From Staphylococcus schleiferi (GTDB taxonomy: Bacteria; Bacillota; Bacilli; Staphylococcales; Staphylococcaceae), in assembly GCF_900458895.1 (NCBI RefSeq), contig NZ_LR962863.1, positions 62,001-126,000 of the forward strand: 64,000 nt of DNA. Reading direction: 5' to 3'. The translations under genes were made by a program, and so were the position numbers. The notes beneath the pieces were generated by a model. It did no database searches. It saw nothing but the letters and a program-made list of their open reading frames with translations, and was not told the DNA's origin. Numbering within the stretch: the stretch's first letter is position 1; every line of letters begins with the position of its first letter. Below, one piece after another: positions 55,726-64,000 of the stretch.

Positions 55726-56822
55726 GATAGAAATCCTCCCCCATGAGGTATTGAAATTGTCATATGCAAACCAGCATGATTTTCTACTTCTAAAGTTCCT
55801 CTTAATAAAGCAACACGGGCTTCGATACTTTCTAAGTGCACGCTAGTATCAGTGAGACCTTTTCCATTATCATGAATCGTTAGCACAATCTCTTTATCAC
55901 GACGAGATAATGAGGCACTGACTTTTGTCGCTTCAGCATGCTTAATGACATTGTTGATGGCTTCTCGGAGAATCATCGTTAATAAGGCTTGTTTCGTCGG
56001 AGACAATGATTGAGATAAGCTTGCATTGTCAAAATGAAATGCCAAATTCGCATTTTTTAAGAGTGTTTCTAATGCGGTCACTTCTTCAACGAACGAGCGT
56101 GTCTTTAAGTTATGAATAATTTCTCTAATTTGAGTTAAGGCCTCTTTTGAAATTTGATTGACTCCTATCATTTCAGCTTTGGCTTGTTCAAGGTCTCGGT
56201 CGACGAGTTTGATCGCAAGCTCCGATTTTAAGCTTAGACTCGCAAAGACATGACCTAATGTATCATGCAAATCTTGACCAATACGATGGCGTTCTTGATC
56301 AGCGATTAATACGTTAATGTGCTCATTTTGTGCGTTAATCTTTGATTGATACGCCTCCTCTGTCACACGTTTAAAATTCGAGAACATAATCAAATTCATG
56401 ACGAAATAATAAATGATTAACATCACAATATAAAATGGCTCCGAATAATAAAGAAATGTCACGATAAGACAGAGGAGCATGGTTGCTAAAAAGGTGAAAT
56501 ATTCTTTAGACCATAGCTTAACGCGAAAAGTTAAAGGAAGCGCAAAAACACTATAAAATAAAAATAAGGACGACGTGGGATTAATTGCATAAACAAAATA
56601 AATAATCCCTAAATAATGTAGGACAAGTAAAAAATAAGACGTCCAAGGTTTTAAAGCGCGATGACCGATAATCAACGTCGTATAAACAATACTAAAGATG
56701 ATAAAAACAACAATCAGGAGCAGGGTGTTACCTTGATTACGATTTAAGAATAAGGCAAGAAATGGAAATAACAAATAGATTAAGCTGGATAAATGACCCG
56801 CGTCTAGATCTAGTTTCTTCAT
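55722..56822 (-). CDS. DesK/NarX-type sensor histidine kinase
   Basis: A 366-residue sensor with about five N-terminal membrane helices (residues 10-155). The HisKA_3 phospho-acceptor is RIGQDLHDTLGHVFASLSLK (His about residue 190), the N-box REAINNVIKHAEAT and the G-box HDNGKGL. It overlaps the permease gene by 4 bases. The signal is probably the same compound that the adjacent ABC exporter handles. Confidence 0.88.
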   Translation of the reverse strand: MKKLDLDAGHLSSLIYLLFPFLALFLNRNQGNTLLLIVVFIIFSIVYTTLIIGHRALKPWTSYFLLVLHYLGIIYFVYAINPTSSLFLFYSVFALPLTFRVKLWSKEYFTFLATMLLCLIVTFLYYSEPFYIVMLIIYYFVMNLIMFSNFKRVTEEAYQSKINAQNEHINVLIADQERHRIGQDLHDTLGHVFASLSLKSELAIKLVDRDLEQAKAEMIGVNQISKEALTQIREIIHNLKTRSFVEEVTALETLLKNANLAFHFDNASLSQSLSPTKQALLTMILREAINNVIKHAEATKVSASLSRRDKEIVLTIHDNGKGLTDTSVHLESIEARVALLRGTLEVENHAGLHMTISIPHGGGFLS

Positions 56823-57556
56823 TGAGACACATCTCTTCTTTTTTGAATATATAAAGCGATACTTAAGAAAATCATACTATATAGAAGTAATATCATGAAA
56901 GCGCTAATTGCAAAAGAATCATTTTGTCCTAAATCGGTTGCCAATTTTTTTAAATGATACGTAGGTGTCAGATGGGCAATCGGTTTCATAAATGATGGAA
57001 AGGTGTCAATCGGAAACCAGAGGCCACCTAAGACGGCTAAACCTAAATATAGAATATTACCGATACCACTCGCTTTCTGGGTATCGTTGATTTGTGCTAA
57101 TAGCACGCCAAGTGATAGAAACAAACTTGCGCCAATCCATAGAACGAGGCCTGATAAAATCCATTGACTGAAGGATAAATGAACGCCTTTATAAAAGGCA
57201 GCAGTCCCAAATATAATAAAAATGGCTAAAATGAACTGAAACATCGTTTTAACAATTTTTACGCTGAAATAGTCAAAGGGTTTGAGTGGCGTAGTCATCA
57301 GGTTTTTATACCAACCTTTTTTGCGTTCATCGATGAGTTCAAGTGGAAATGAGAATAAGCAGAAACTCGTTAAACTGAAGGTCGTCATGCTATACATAGC
57401 ATTTTTATTAATTTCAGCCATCTCAGCTTCAGGTGCTTGGATGATTGATGTAAATAATAAGTAAAATGCTAAAGGTATAAAAATCGATAGTATCAATCTT
57501 GTTTTAAAACGGAATAGTAGACGTAATTCTGATAATAAATATGCAAAACGCATCAT
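56819..57556 (-). CDS. ABC-2 type exporter permease
   Basis: A 245-residue membrane subunit with six helices. ERKKGWYKNLMTTPLKPFDYF is the amphipathic segment typical of ABC-2 permeases, and LFLSLGVLLAQINDTQKASGIGN follows mid-chain. It overlaps the ATPase gene by 4 bases and partners it. Exported compound unknown; related units deal with antibiotics, lantibiotics or lipids. Confidence 0.85.
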   Translation of the reverse strand: MMRFAYLLSELRLLFRFKTRLILSIFIPLAFYLLFTSIIQAPEAEMAEINKNAMYSMTTFSLTSFCLFSFPLELIDERKKGWYKNLMTTPLKPFDYFSVKIVKTMFQFILAIFIIFGTAAFYKGVHLSFSQWILSGLVLWIGASLFLSLGVLLAQINDTQKASGIGNILYLGLAVLGGLWFPIDTFPSFMKPIAHLTPTYHLKKLATDLGQNDSFAISAFMILLLYSMIFLSIALYIQKRRDVSQ

Positions 57557-58419
57557 TGATCCTCTCCTTGTTTGTCCTCATTAAAAATAATCTCAAGCAA
57601 TGAATTTTTGCGAATTTCGATATCATCAAGGTTCACATTTAAAGCAAGTAATTTTTCAAGAACTTGTTGGACATGATTCGTCTTAATGTGTAGACGTTGT
57701 TGCACATGCGTTATTGTTTCATGTGGAAATTGCTGTTCAAGTGCTATATGTGGTGCAGGAATATCAATTATCGATAAATTTTGTTGCTGTTTAATATTTC
57801 CCGGGGAATCATTGAATACAATTTGACCTTTGTTGAGTACAATCACTTGATCAGCCATTCTTTCTACCTCTTCGATATAGTGAGACGTGTAAAAGAGCGT
57901 CAGTCCCTCTGCTTTTAATTGCGAAACGATTTTCCAAAAATGTTGTCTCATTTGGACATCCATTGCACTTGTAGGCTCATCAAGAATAAGGCATTGGGGT
58001 TTGCTTATCATAGTTAAAGCGAAATCTAGAATACGTTGTTGCCCACCTGACAGTTCAGTCGCAAATTTTTGTAACTCTACATCGTTAAAGCGCGTGATAT
58101 TTTGGAATTGTGCTAAAGAAAGCGACTGAGGATATAATTTTGAAAACAATTGATAAAGCTCTATGACTTTCATACGTTCAGGGAAGGTTGTACGTTGGAA
58201 AAGCACGCCTAACCGTTCAGGATGTAATAAGTGTGAAGGATCTTTAATCATGCCACTATCGGCGTGTCGATCACCAATCAATAAATCAATCAGTGTGGAT
58301 TTACCTGAACCATTCGGACCAATTAATGCAGTACAAATGCCTTCTGTTATCGTAAAAGAAACATCATTGACTGCTTTTTGTTGCTGATATTGTTTCGTGA
58401 TATGTTCGATTTGAATCAT
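57553..58419 (-). CDS. ABC exporter ATPase
   Basis: A 288-residue ATP-binding subunit. Walker A GPNGSGKSTLIDLL, signature ELSGGQQRILDFAL, Walker B CLILDEPTSAMD. A C-terminal extension of about 80 residues follows the core. Start at ATG 58419, 11 bases after AAAGGA; the ATG at 58431 abuts that site. First gene of the four-gene exporter/two-component operon. Confidence 0.87.
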   Translation of the reverse strand: MIQIEHITKQYQQQKAVNDVSFTITEGICTALIGPNGSGKSTLIDLLIGDRHADSGMIKDPSHLLHPERLGVLFQRTTFPERMKVIELYQLFSKLYPQSLSLAQFQNITRFNDVELQKFATELSGGQQRILDFALTMISKPQCLILDEPTSAMDVQMRQHFWKIVSQLKAEGLTLFYTSHYIEEVERMADQVIVLNKGQIVFNDSPGNIKQQQNLSIIDIPAPHIALEQQFPHETITHVQQRLHIKTNHVQQVLEKLLALNVNLDDIEIRKNSLLEIIFNEDKQGEDQ

Positions 58420-58451
58420 AACCCTGCACATCCTTTGAATAAGTTAACTTA

Positions 58452-58517
58452 ATTGTAAAAAAGTATGGGATTTCTTGTTAGTGAGGATTGTCATCACTGC
58501 AGCATGACATTTGTCAT
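58452..58517 (-). promoter_or_regulatory. Candidate promoter and regulator half-sites of the exporter operon
   Basis: Three half-sites are arranged TGTCAT (58489-58494), ATGACA (58504-58509), TGTCAT (58512-58517). On the minus strand they lie upstream of a TACAAT -10 element (58452-58457) with a poor -35 at the right spacing. A weak -35 and upstream sites fit activation by the NarL-type regulator. Confidence 0.4.
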
Positions 58518-58567
58518 TATTTATATTGGGGAAGGATAATGTGAGGATGAATATTTGTATAAAAGAA

Positions 58568-58595
58568 AACCCAAGGTATGGAAACACCTCGGGTT
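58568..58595 (-). terminator. Orphan hairpin upstream of the helicase gene
   Basis: AACCCAAGGT and ACCTCGGGTT form a 10-bp stem with one wobble; an A-rich left flank gives a T-rich tail on the minus strand. No convincing gene feeds into it, so it may be left from a lost gene or insulate the exporter promoter. The rest of 58518-58788 is AT-rich with nothing else seen. Confidence 0.5.
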
Positions 58596-58788
58596 GATTT
58601 AGTTTGTTCTTGCTTTGAATGTTAATACATTTATAGGCGGCTATAAAGAAATAGGTAATTAAAAGTCTAAGGGAGATATGAAATTTATTTGTAGTGAGCT
58701 GCTTAATTAGACAATAAAATTCCATGTAAAATTCTGATAATTATTGTTAAAATGACTATAAATATATAGATTCTTGGGGGATGCGCTA

Positions 58789-61700
58789 ATGGATAGATTA
58801 GTTAATAATACATTGTCTGCTTGGATACTAATAGAGATGCTACATCCTGGCGAGTTAGAGGATATAAAATCATATTTAAATAAAGATCTTTTTTTGTTAA
58901 ATGAACAGCAAAAGGCAGTACATGATTTTGAATCTTTTTATCCTATATGGGAAGACGAACGTTTTCAGCTTAACCAATTAAGTAGCAGTAAAGGTGAAAT
59001 ACAATTTCAACTTTATAGACATTGCTTTAAGTTTGGGGAAATAGAACAATATATTCGAAGTATTTTTAATGATGAAGAGATTTATAATCCAGATAATAGA
59101 AACTGCTATGGATATACCTTCATGATTGATAATGAAGGATACGTGTTAATGGATACGCTCCATGTTCCAATGTTAATGAGTGCATTAAAGTATCTTAAAA
59201 ATGACAAAAATATCCTAATTGAAGAGACCTACCAAGATCATTTTGAAAAATTTAAGCACAAGTGCGAAGAAATTATAGGAAATAATAAGTTAACTAAAGA
59301 AAAACTACACAAACTTGATCAATTATATTCCAAATATTTTGCTTTGTTTGAAACCAATTATCAAGGTTTTTTTAAGCAAGCGATAGGTATAAAATATGTC
59401 ACTCCAAATGAACAGAGCAATGAACTAAATAGCTTTTATATTAGTGATATGGAATTTGCAAAAAAGGACCCTAATAAAACATTGACCCGATACATTCATG
59501 GCGTTAATGATAAAGATAAGAAAGTCATTGATGAGAATAAAGAATATATAGAGCGTTATCTAAAACCAGATTTTTATCCTGATGGGCGTTGGCCTTCTCT
59601 AGTAGAACACCGTTTATCATTGATGCAACAAGTTGCTGTAAATCAAATAACACATGATCAAATGAAAATAAGTTCTGTAAACGGTCCTCCAGGTACGGGT
59701 AAGACAACGTTATTGAAAGATATATTTGCGCATAACATAGTTGAAAGGGCCAAGACTTTTGCTGAACTTAATAAACCGAGCCAAGCTTTTAAATTCCAGA
59801 AGATTCACGAAACAGATCAATTCCCAACTGCTTTTCTAAACGATGTCCATACACACTATAAAATGGTAGTTGCGTCAAGTAATAATGGTGTAGTTGAAAA
59901 TATATCCAAAGATTTGCCTAAAATATCTGAAGTGATAAGAAGGGATATCTCCTCAAACTTTCCAGAGTATGAAGAAGCTTATCAAAATGTTGCGAAAGAA
60001 CTTAATATATTTAGTGAAATTGCTGAAAAGTTAATCGGTGAAAAAGCATGGGGGTTATTCTCAGGCGTTTTTGGTAGGAAAGCAAATATTGATAGTGTAA
60101 TGACACAAGTCCTTACTAGCTGTGAATCAAAAACATTAAATAAAATTTTAATTGATGCGTATAATTCTGTAGATATTAACAAAGAGTGGAAGGATGCTAA
60201 ACAATCGTTTCAAAAAACTTTAAGTAAAGTTAAAGTGTTAAAAAAAGAAATTAACCAAGGTATAAAAAACTTTGCTGATTTTAGAAAAAGTGAAGAACAG
60301 TTTATAAAATACCAACAAGAATTAGTAGAACTGAATGATGAAAACAAAAATAATAATATAGATTCCTTAAAACAACGAAAAAAGAATTTAGAAAACCAAA
60401 TAACAAATGTAGATACACAAATTAATGATTTAAAAGAATATATTCAATTGACAAAAAATAAAAATTCATTCAAAGATAAGTTAAAGCAATTTTTAGGAAG
60501 CAATTCTAGTGGTGCTAAAGACATAGATTATGAGCAAAGACATGCAGATTTACTGAGAAAAAAGATTCAATTTAATGACGATAAAATAAGAATAGATACT
60601 GAGATAACTATGGCAGTGAATGAAATAAATGAAAGAGAAAGGCGCATCAATCGGATAGAACAAAATTTAATGCAGCTTCGCAAAAATCAGCAGGGCTATT
60701 TAAACTTTATAAAAGAACATCCAGATGTCGTGGTGCCGGATATTGAATTTTGGAGAAGCGGAAATGAAGCATATAATATGCGTCAAGAGAAAGTATTGTG
60801 GACTTCAGATGAATTACAATTTGAAAGAGGATTATTATTTTTAAAGGCGATTGTACTTCACAAATTGATTTTAATAGGGAATGCTAAATCTATTCAATCA
60901 GGGTTATATGATTTTCAGCGACGTTATGAATATTTAGATGCAGCACCTGAGAAAGTAGAAAATGCATGGAACGTAATTCACCTTGTTTTTCCGGTCATTA
61001 GCACTACTTTTGCAAGTTTTAGATCAATGTATCAAACGATGCCTAAAGATTTTATAGACTACTTATATATTGATGAAGCAGGGCAAGCTATTCCTCAAGC
61101 TGCAGTAGGAGCGATACAACGTGCGCAACACTTTGTGGCAGTTGGAGATCCCGTCCAAATTGAACCAGTGGTAACTATAGATCGTAATTTGATTGACTCT
61201 GTAAGGAAAGCATTTAATGTACCTGAGCGATTGGTGAGTATTGAATCTTCAGTTCAAACATTAAGTGATGGAGCAAATATCTACGGTTATTGGAAAGGTG
61301 AAGAGGGTGAAAAGCAGTGGATTGGTGTACCTCTGTGGGTGCATAGAAGATGTCTAAACCCAATGTTTACTATTAGTAATAAAATTGCATACGAACAAAA
61401 GATGGTGTTACCAGAATATATTAAAAGTAACGAGTTAGAAGGAAAGGTTGGCAGGGTTTCATGGATAGATGTTAAAGGAAAAGCTAATCCAAAACAATTT
61501 GTGAAAGAACAAGGTATAGTCGTAGTAGAAGAACTAAAAAAAGACTGGGTTAAAGCTATGAAAAGTGGCAAACAGGAGCCCAATGTGTTTATTATTACAC
61601 CGTTTTCTAGAGTCAAAAGTGAAATTATTACTTTTGCCAAAAAAGAGTTGAAACCATTAGTTAACCAAAACATAAATGTTAAAAAGTGGTTACATGAATC

Positions 61701-61926
61701 TATAGGTACAGTTCATACATTCCAAGGGAAAGAAGCAGATAAAGTTTATTTTGTCACTGGTACGGATGATACGCAAAATACTGCTATTCAATGGTCATGT
61801 CAGAAGCCTAATCTAATTAATGTTGCTGTAACAAGAGCTAAAAAAGAATTTATTGTTGTTGGTGATAAGAAACGTATTAGTCAATTTAGATATTATCAAG
61901 CGATAGATAAAGAAATAAATATATAA
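58789..61926 (+). CDS. Large UPF1/DNA2-like superfamily 1 helicase with coiled-coil insertion
   Basis: A 1045-residue ATPase. The unique N-terminal part (about 290 residues) I do not recognise. Walker A VNGPPGTGKTTLL is near residue 300; a charged coiled-coil insertion spans about 465-640; Walker B YIDEAGQAIPQAA is near 758 and VAVGDPVQIEP follows. C-terminal helicase motifs are GTVHTFQGKEADKVYF (about 973) and INVAVTRAKKEFIVVGD (about 1010). Start at ATG 58789 behind GGGGG. It is monocistronic, AT-rich and flanked by unrelated genes, as if acquired. DNA/RNA helicase, possibly in defence or repair; no partner nuclease is visible. Confidence 0.8.
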   Translation: MDRLVNNTLSAWILIEMLHPGELEDIKSYLNKDLFLLNEQQKAVHDFESFYPIWEDERFQLNQLSSSKGEIQFQLYRHCFKFGEIEQYIRSIFNDEEIYNPDNRNCYGYTFMIDNEGYVLMDTLHVPMLMSALKYLKNDKNILIEETYQDHFEKFKHKCEEIIGNNKLTKEKLHKLDQLYSKYFALFETNYQGFFKQAIGIKYVTPNEQSNELNSFYISDMEFAKKDPNKTLTRYIHGVNDKDKKVIDENKEYIERYLKPDFYPDGRWPSLVEHRLSLMQQVAVNQITHDQMKISSVNGPPGTGKTTLLKDIFAHNIVERAKTFAELNKPSQAFKFQKIHETDQFPTAFLNDVHTHYKMVVASSNNGVVENISKDLPKISEVIRRDISSNFPEYEEAYQNVAKELNIFSEIAEKLIGEKAWGLFSGVFGRKANIDSVMTQVLTSCESKTLNKILIDAYNSVDINKEWKDAKQSFQKTLSKVKVLKKEINQGIKNFADFRKSEEQFIKYQQELVELNDENKNNNIDSLKQRKKNLENQITNVDTQINDLKEYIQLTKNKNSFKDKLKQFLGSNSSGAKDIDYEQRHADLLRKKIQFNDDKIRIDTEITMAVNEINERERRINRIEQNLMQLRKNQQGYLNFIKEHPDVVVPDIEFWRSGNEAYNMRQEKVLWTSDELQFERGLLFLKAIVLHKLILIGNAKSIQSGLYDFQRRYEYLDAAPEKVENAWNVIHLVFPVISTTFASFRSMYQTMPKDFIDYLYIDEAGQAIPQAAVGAIQRAQHFVAVGDPVQIEPVVTIDRNLIDSVRKAFNVPERLVSIESSVQTLSDGANIYGYWKGEEGEKQWIGVPLWVHRRCLNPMFTISNKIAYEQKMVLPEYIKSNELEGKVGRVSWIDVKGKANPKQFVKEQGIVVVEELKKDWVKAMKSGKQEPNVFIITPFSRVKSEIITFAKKELKPLVNQNINVKKWLHESIGTVHTFQGKEADKVYFVTGTDDTQNTAIQWSCQKPNLINVAVTRAKKEFIVVGDKKRISQFRYYQAIDKEINI

Positions 61927-62062
61927 TTTGTGTAATGATTCTAAAAAAACAACTGGAGAATATAGAGTTGAAATGAAGCGGAAAAGTAATCGTTATTTAT
62001 TTCTAGATGTTTATAAGAATCTATTGTATTTAAAATAATAGTCATGATTAAAGGAGGAGTTT

Positions 62063-62914
62063 ATGGGCGTTCTTTCTCACATGAAAAGCATGCAGGCAGA
62101 AATGTCTGCTGCTGAAAGAAAAATTTTTCAGTTTATTTATAATAATAGTGAAAAAATAGCTAGTATGACAGCAAATGATATTGCTAAAGCATCTGGCGCA
62201 AGTAGTCCTACAGTTGTACGTTTTTCTAAAAAAATGGGTTATAACAGTCTTACGGAACTTAAAATTGAACTTTCTGCCGAAACAAAAAAAGCGCCTAGTA
62301 TGAATTCTTATAGTGATGTCGACAGAGACGACTCTTTTCATAGTTTGAAGAATAAACTCGCTAATAATGCACACTATACAATTGATGAAACCACAGCTTT
62401 ATTTAATGAAGAAGAATTTATAGATGCTTGTAAGTTCATTGAAGAAAAAGAGTACTGCTACGTTTTGGGTATTGGGGCTTCTAGCTTAACTGCAATGGAC
62501 ATTGTTCAAAAATGGGGAAGATTAGGAAAAAATGTAGTCAGTGAACCAGACTATAATACTATATTACCGCAGCTCATTTTACATCAGAAAGAATGTGTTA
62601 TTTGGCTAGTTTCAAACTCTGGTATGACTTCTGAGTTAATTTCACTTGCTGAAACCGCTAAGGATTTAGAAATTCCTATTATTACATTGACACAATTTGG
62701 ACAGAATCCATTGTCTAAACTCGCTGATGTTAGTTTAAAAACTTCGCGGCCAATGGAATCAATTTATCGAAGTGCTGCAACAGATTCTATTTTGGCACAG
62801 TTTATTACTGTGGATCTATTATTTTATGTTTATATAAGCCGAAATCAGGAGAATGCTGAGAAAATATATACAACCCGTTCTATAGTAGAAGCGTATAGGA
62901 AAAAGTATTTTTAA
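62063..62914 (+). CDS. MurR/RpiR-family transcriptional regulator
   Basis: A 283-residue regulator with N-terminal helix-turn-helix (MTANDIAKASGASSPTVVRFSKKMGYNSLTE, about residues 33-63) and a SIS domain (ALCYVLGIGASSLTAMD-like region and LVSNSGMTSELISLA). AAAGGAGG precedes the ATG. Convergent with the PTS permease gene, which it probably controls; an amino-sugar or sugar phosphate is the expected effector. Confidence 0.87.
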   Translation: MGVLSHMKSMQAEMSAAERKIFQFIYNNSEKIASMTANDIAKASGASSPTVVRFSKKMGYNSLTELKIELSAETKKAPSMNSYSDVDRDDSFHSLKNKLANNAHYTIDETTALFNEEEFIDACKFIEEKEYCYVLGIGASSLTAMDIVQKWGRLGKNVVSEPDYNTILPQLILHQKECVIWLVSNSGMTSELISLAETAKDLEIPIITLTQFGQNPLSKLADVSLKTSRPMESIYRSAATDSILAQFITVDLLFYVYISRNQENAEKIYTTRSIVEAYRKKYF

Positions 62915-62985
62915 AAGAGATTTGGCGCGAACTTAATAAACTGTAAAAACGTATAAGTAAGAAAAAATGAATTTAAATTGAAAAC

Positions 62986-63022
62986 AAATAAGGGGCTATT
63001 GTTCAGCCCCTTATTTGTTTTA
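62986..63022. terminator. Bidirectional terminator between RpiR and PTS genes
   Basis: AAATAAGGGGCT and AGCCCCTTATTT form a perfect 12-bp stem with a 7-base loop, with T-rich sequence following on the plus strand. Confidence 0.88.
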
Positions 63023-64000
63023 TTTAGTTGTAACACTAAAAACAGTATCTTTCGAAGTAACTGCTCCATGTTTTTCTAGTTTATAAGAGTCTACTTTTGT
63101 CATATTAGTAATAACAACCAAGATTGATGTATCTTTTTTCGCTTCTTTAATGGCGTTTAAATCGATTTTCGCTATTTTAGAATCTGTCGTAACCTTTTGA
63201 CCTTCAGTTACTAATATTTCAAAAGGTAAACCATTTAATTCAACAGTATTAATTCCCATATGTAGCAACACTTCTAATCCATTGTCAGTAGTGATACCAA
63301 TTGCATGTTTAGTGGGGAAAATAGTTGATATTGTACCACTTACTGGCGAAAAAATTTCTTCATTTGTTGGTATAATGAAATAGCCGTCGCCCATCATTTT
63401 CTTCCTAAAAGCTGGATCTGTTGATTCTTCTATGGGATGAATAGAACCTGTTGTTACAGCATTGAAAATTTTAGTTTTGTGATTATTAATTTTATTATTA
63501 TTAACTTGATTAATTGAATCAGTACTTATTTTACTATGCATTAATGATTGTTCCTGTAGTTTATCTTTTGGTATGCCTAAAAAGTAAGTTACTACAAAAC
63601 CTCCGATATAAGCGGAAAGTAGACCTAATATATAGCCTATCCAATGATTATTAGAAATCAATGGAATAAGCGCAATACCAGAAGGCCCTATTGCAATTGA
63701 GCCAATACCACCAATGGCACCTATAACTGCGCCTCCGATGCCCCCTCCAATACAAGCTGTAATAAATGGGCGGCCTAATGGTAATGTTACACCATATATC
63801 AATGGCTCCCCGATTCCTAATATGCCAACGGGTAATGCGCCTTTTATCATTTCAGTTAATTCTTCATCTTCACGTAGTTTAACCCATAAAGCAAGTGCAG
63901 CTCCCACTTGGCCTGCACCAGCCATTGCCAGAATAGGAAGTAATAATGTCATACCTGTTTCATTAATCATTTGAATATGAATAGGTGTTAAAATTTGATG
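63020..64000 (-). CDS. PTS permease, EIIC end fused to EIIA (partial, 5' end outside window)
   Basis: Only the C-terminal part is visible; the frame stays open to the window edge ([10 protein letters not shown] precedes the first in-window Met). The EIIC part carries [18 protein letters not shown] and the end of the membrane domain. A linker rich in Asn/Lys/Ser follows, then a glucose-type EIIA domain with [19 protein letters not shown] and the phospho-accepting His in [14 protein letters not shown]. This is the glucose/sucrose (EIIBCA) type. The adjacent RpiR regulator suggests an amino sugar such as N-acetylmuramate or a glucoside; specificity is not established. Confidence 0.85.
   Translation of the reverse strand, partial: HQILTPIHIQMINETGMTLLLPILAMAGAGQVGAALALWVKLREDEELTEMIKGALPVGILGIGEPLIYGVTLPLGRPFITACIGGGIGGAVIGAIGGIGSIAIGPSGIALIPLISNNHWIGYILGLLSAYIGGFVVTYFLGIPKDKLQEQSLMHSKISTDSINQVNNNKINNHKTKIFNAVTTGSIHPIEESTDPAFRKKMMGDGYFIIPTNEEIFSPVSGTISTIFPTKHAIGITTDNGLEVLLHMGINTVELNGLPFEILVTEGQKVTTDSKIAKIDLNAIKEAKKDTSILVVITNMTKVDSYKLEKHGAVTSKDTVFSVTTK

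Noticed and set aside
58444..58725. Minus-strand frame of 93 codons upstream of the helicase gene
   Set aside because: It spans a hairpin and the regulator half-sites, has no ribosome binding site and has low-complexity composition.
62063..64000. Calling the PTS permease murP or treP
   Set aside because: Only the C-terminal part is visible and the RpiR neighbour is not decisive for the sugar.

Overview
The window is a chromosomal segment of a low-GC Gram-positive coccus. It is almost certainly a Staphylococcus: staphyloferrin B genes sirCBA/sbnA-I in their usual staphylococcal order, RbsU/RbsD, and AT-rich spacers with strong GGAGG ribosome binding sites. The large clade-2 catalase and diverged accessory genes suggest a non-aureus species, perhaps of the intermedius/hyicus group; the species is inferred only. 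No rRNA, tRNA, CRISPR array, prophage or intact insertion sequence was seen.

Layout: 1-425 end of a frameshifted methyltransferase; 557-1948 photolyase; 2430-4385 OatA-like O-acyltransferase (minus); 5304-8371 gldA-dhaKLM for glycerol/dihydroxyacetone use; 8603-9004 DUF1722 protein; 9135-13616 (minus) a Bce-type peptide-sensing two-component system with its ABC transporter, whose ATPase has a premature stop; 13976-17612 amidohydrolase, secreted metallophosphoesterase and lipoprotein; 17848-19839 (minus) large catalase; 20075-34466 divergent sirABC (staphyloferrin B import) and sbnA-I (synthesis and export) around two Fur boxes; 34719-37190 yidC, rbsU, rbsD; 37439-41519 catabolic arcB, arcC and a YfcC/ArcD-type antiporter; 41633-42367 (minus) a sirtuin lacking its zinc cysteines; 42586-43457 a frameshifted DUF915 hydrolase; 43513-46990 and 48762-53029 two catabolic modules, each with a YfcC-family carrier and amino-acyl hydrolases; between them (47188-48472, minus) a TetR regulator with two DUF3147 membrane proteins under a perfect 30-bp palindrome; 53173-55034 PrsW-like protease and MsrA; 55123-58419 (minus) ABC exporter with a NarL-type two-component system; 58789-61926 a lone UPF1-like helicase; 62063-64000 an RpiR regulator convergent with a PTS permease that runs off the window.

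How the genes work together: the best-defined system is iron acquisition. SbnA/B make L-2,3-diaminopropionate, SbnG makes citrate, SbnE/F/C with SbnH assemble staphyloferrin B, SbnD exports it, SirABC reimports the ferric form, SbnI regulates, and Fur represses both sides. The least explained part is 37.4-53 kb, which packs three paralogous YfcC/DcuC-family carriers next to carbamoyl-phosphate enzymes, two M20 peptidases and an aspartoacylase-like enzyme. It looks like a scavenging region for amino-acid derivatives whose substrates cannot be read from sequence. Other oddities are a Zn-ligand-free sirtuin, two genes that appear to start at ATT codons, an in-frame TAG in an ABC ATPase, and a frameshift lying exactly on an AAATTTA slippery heptamer.
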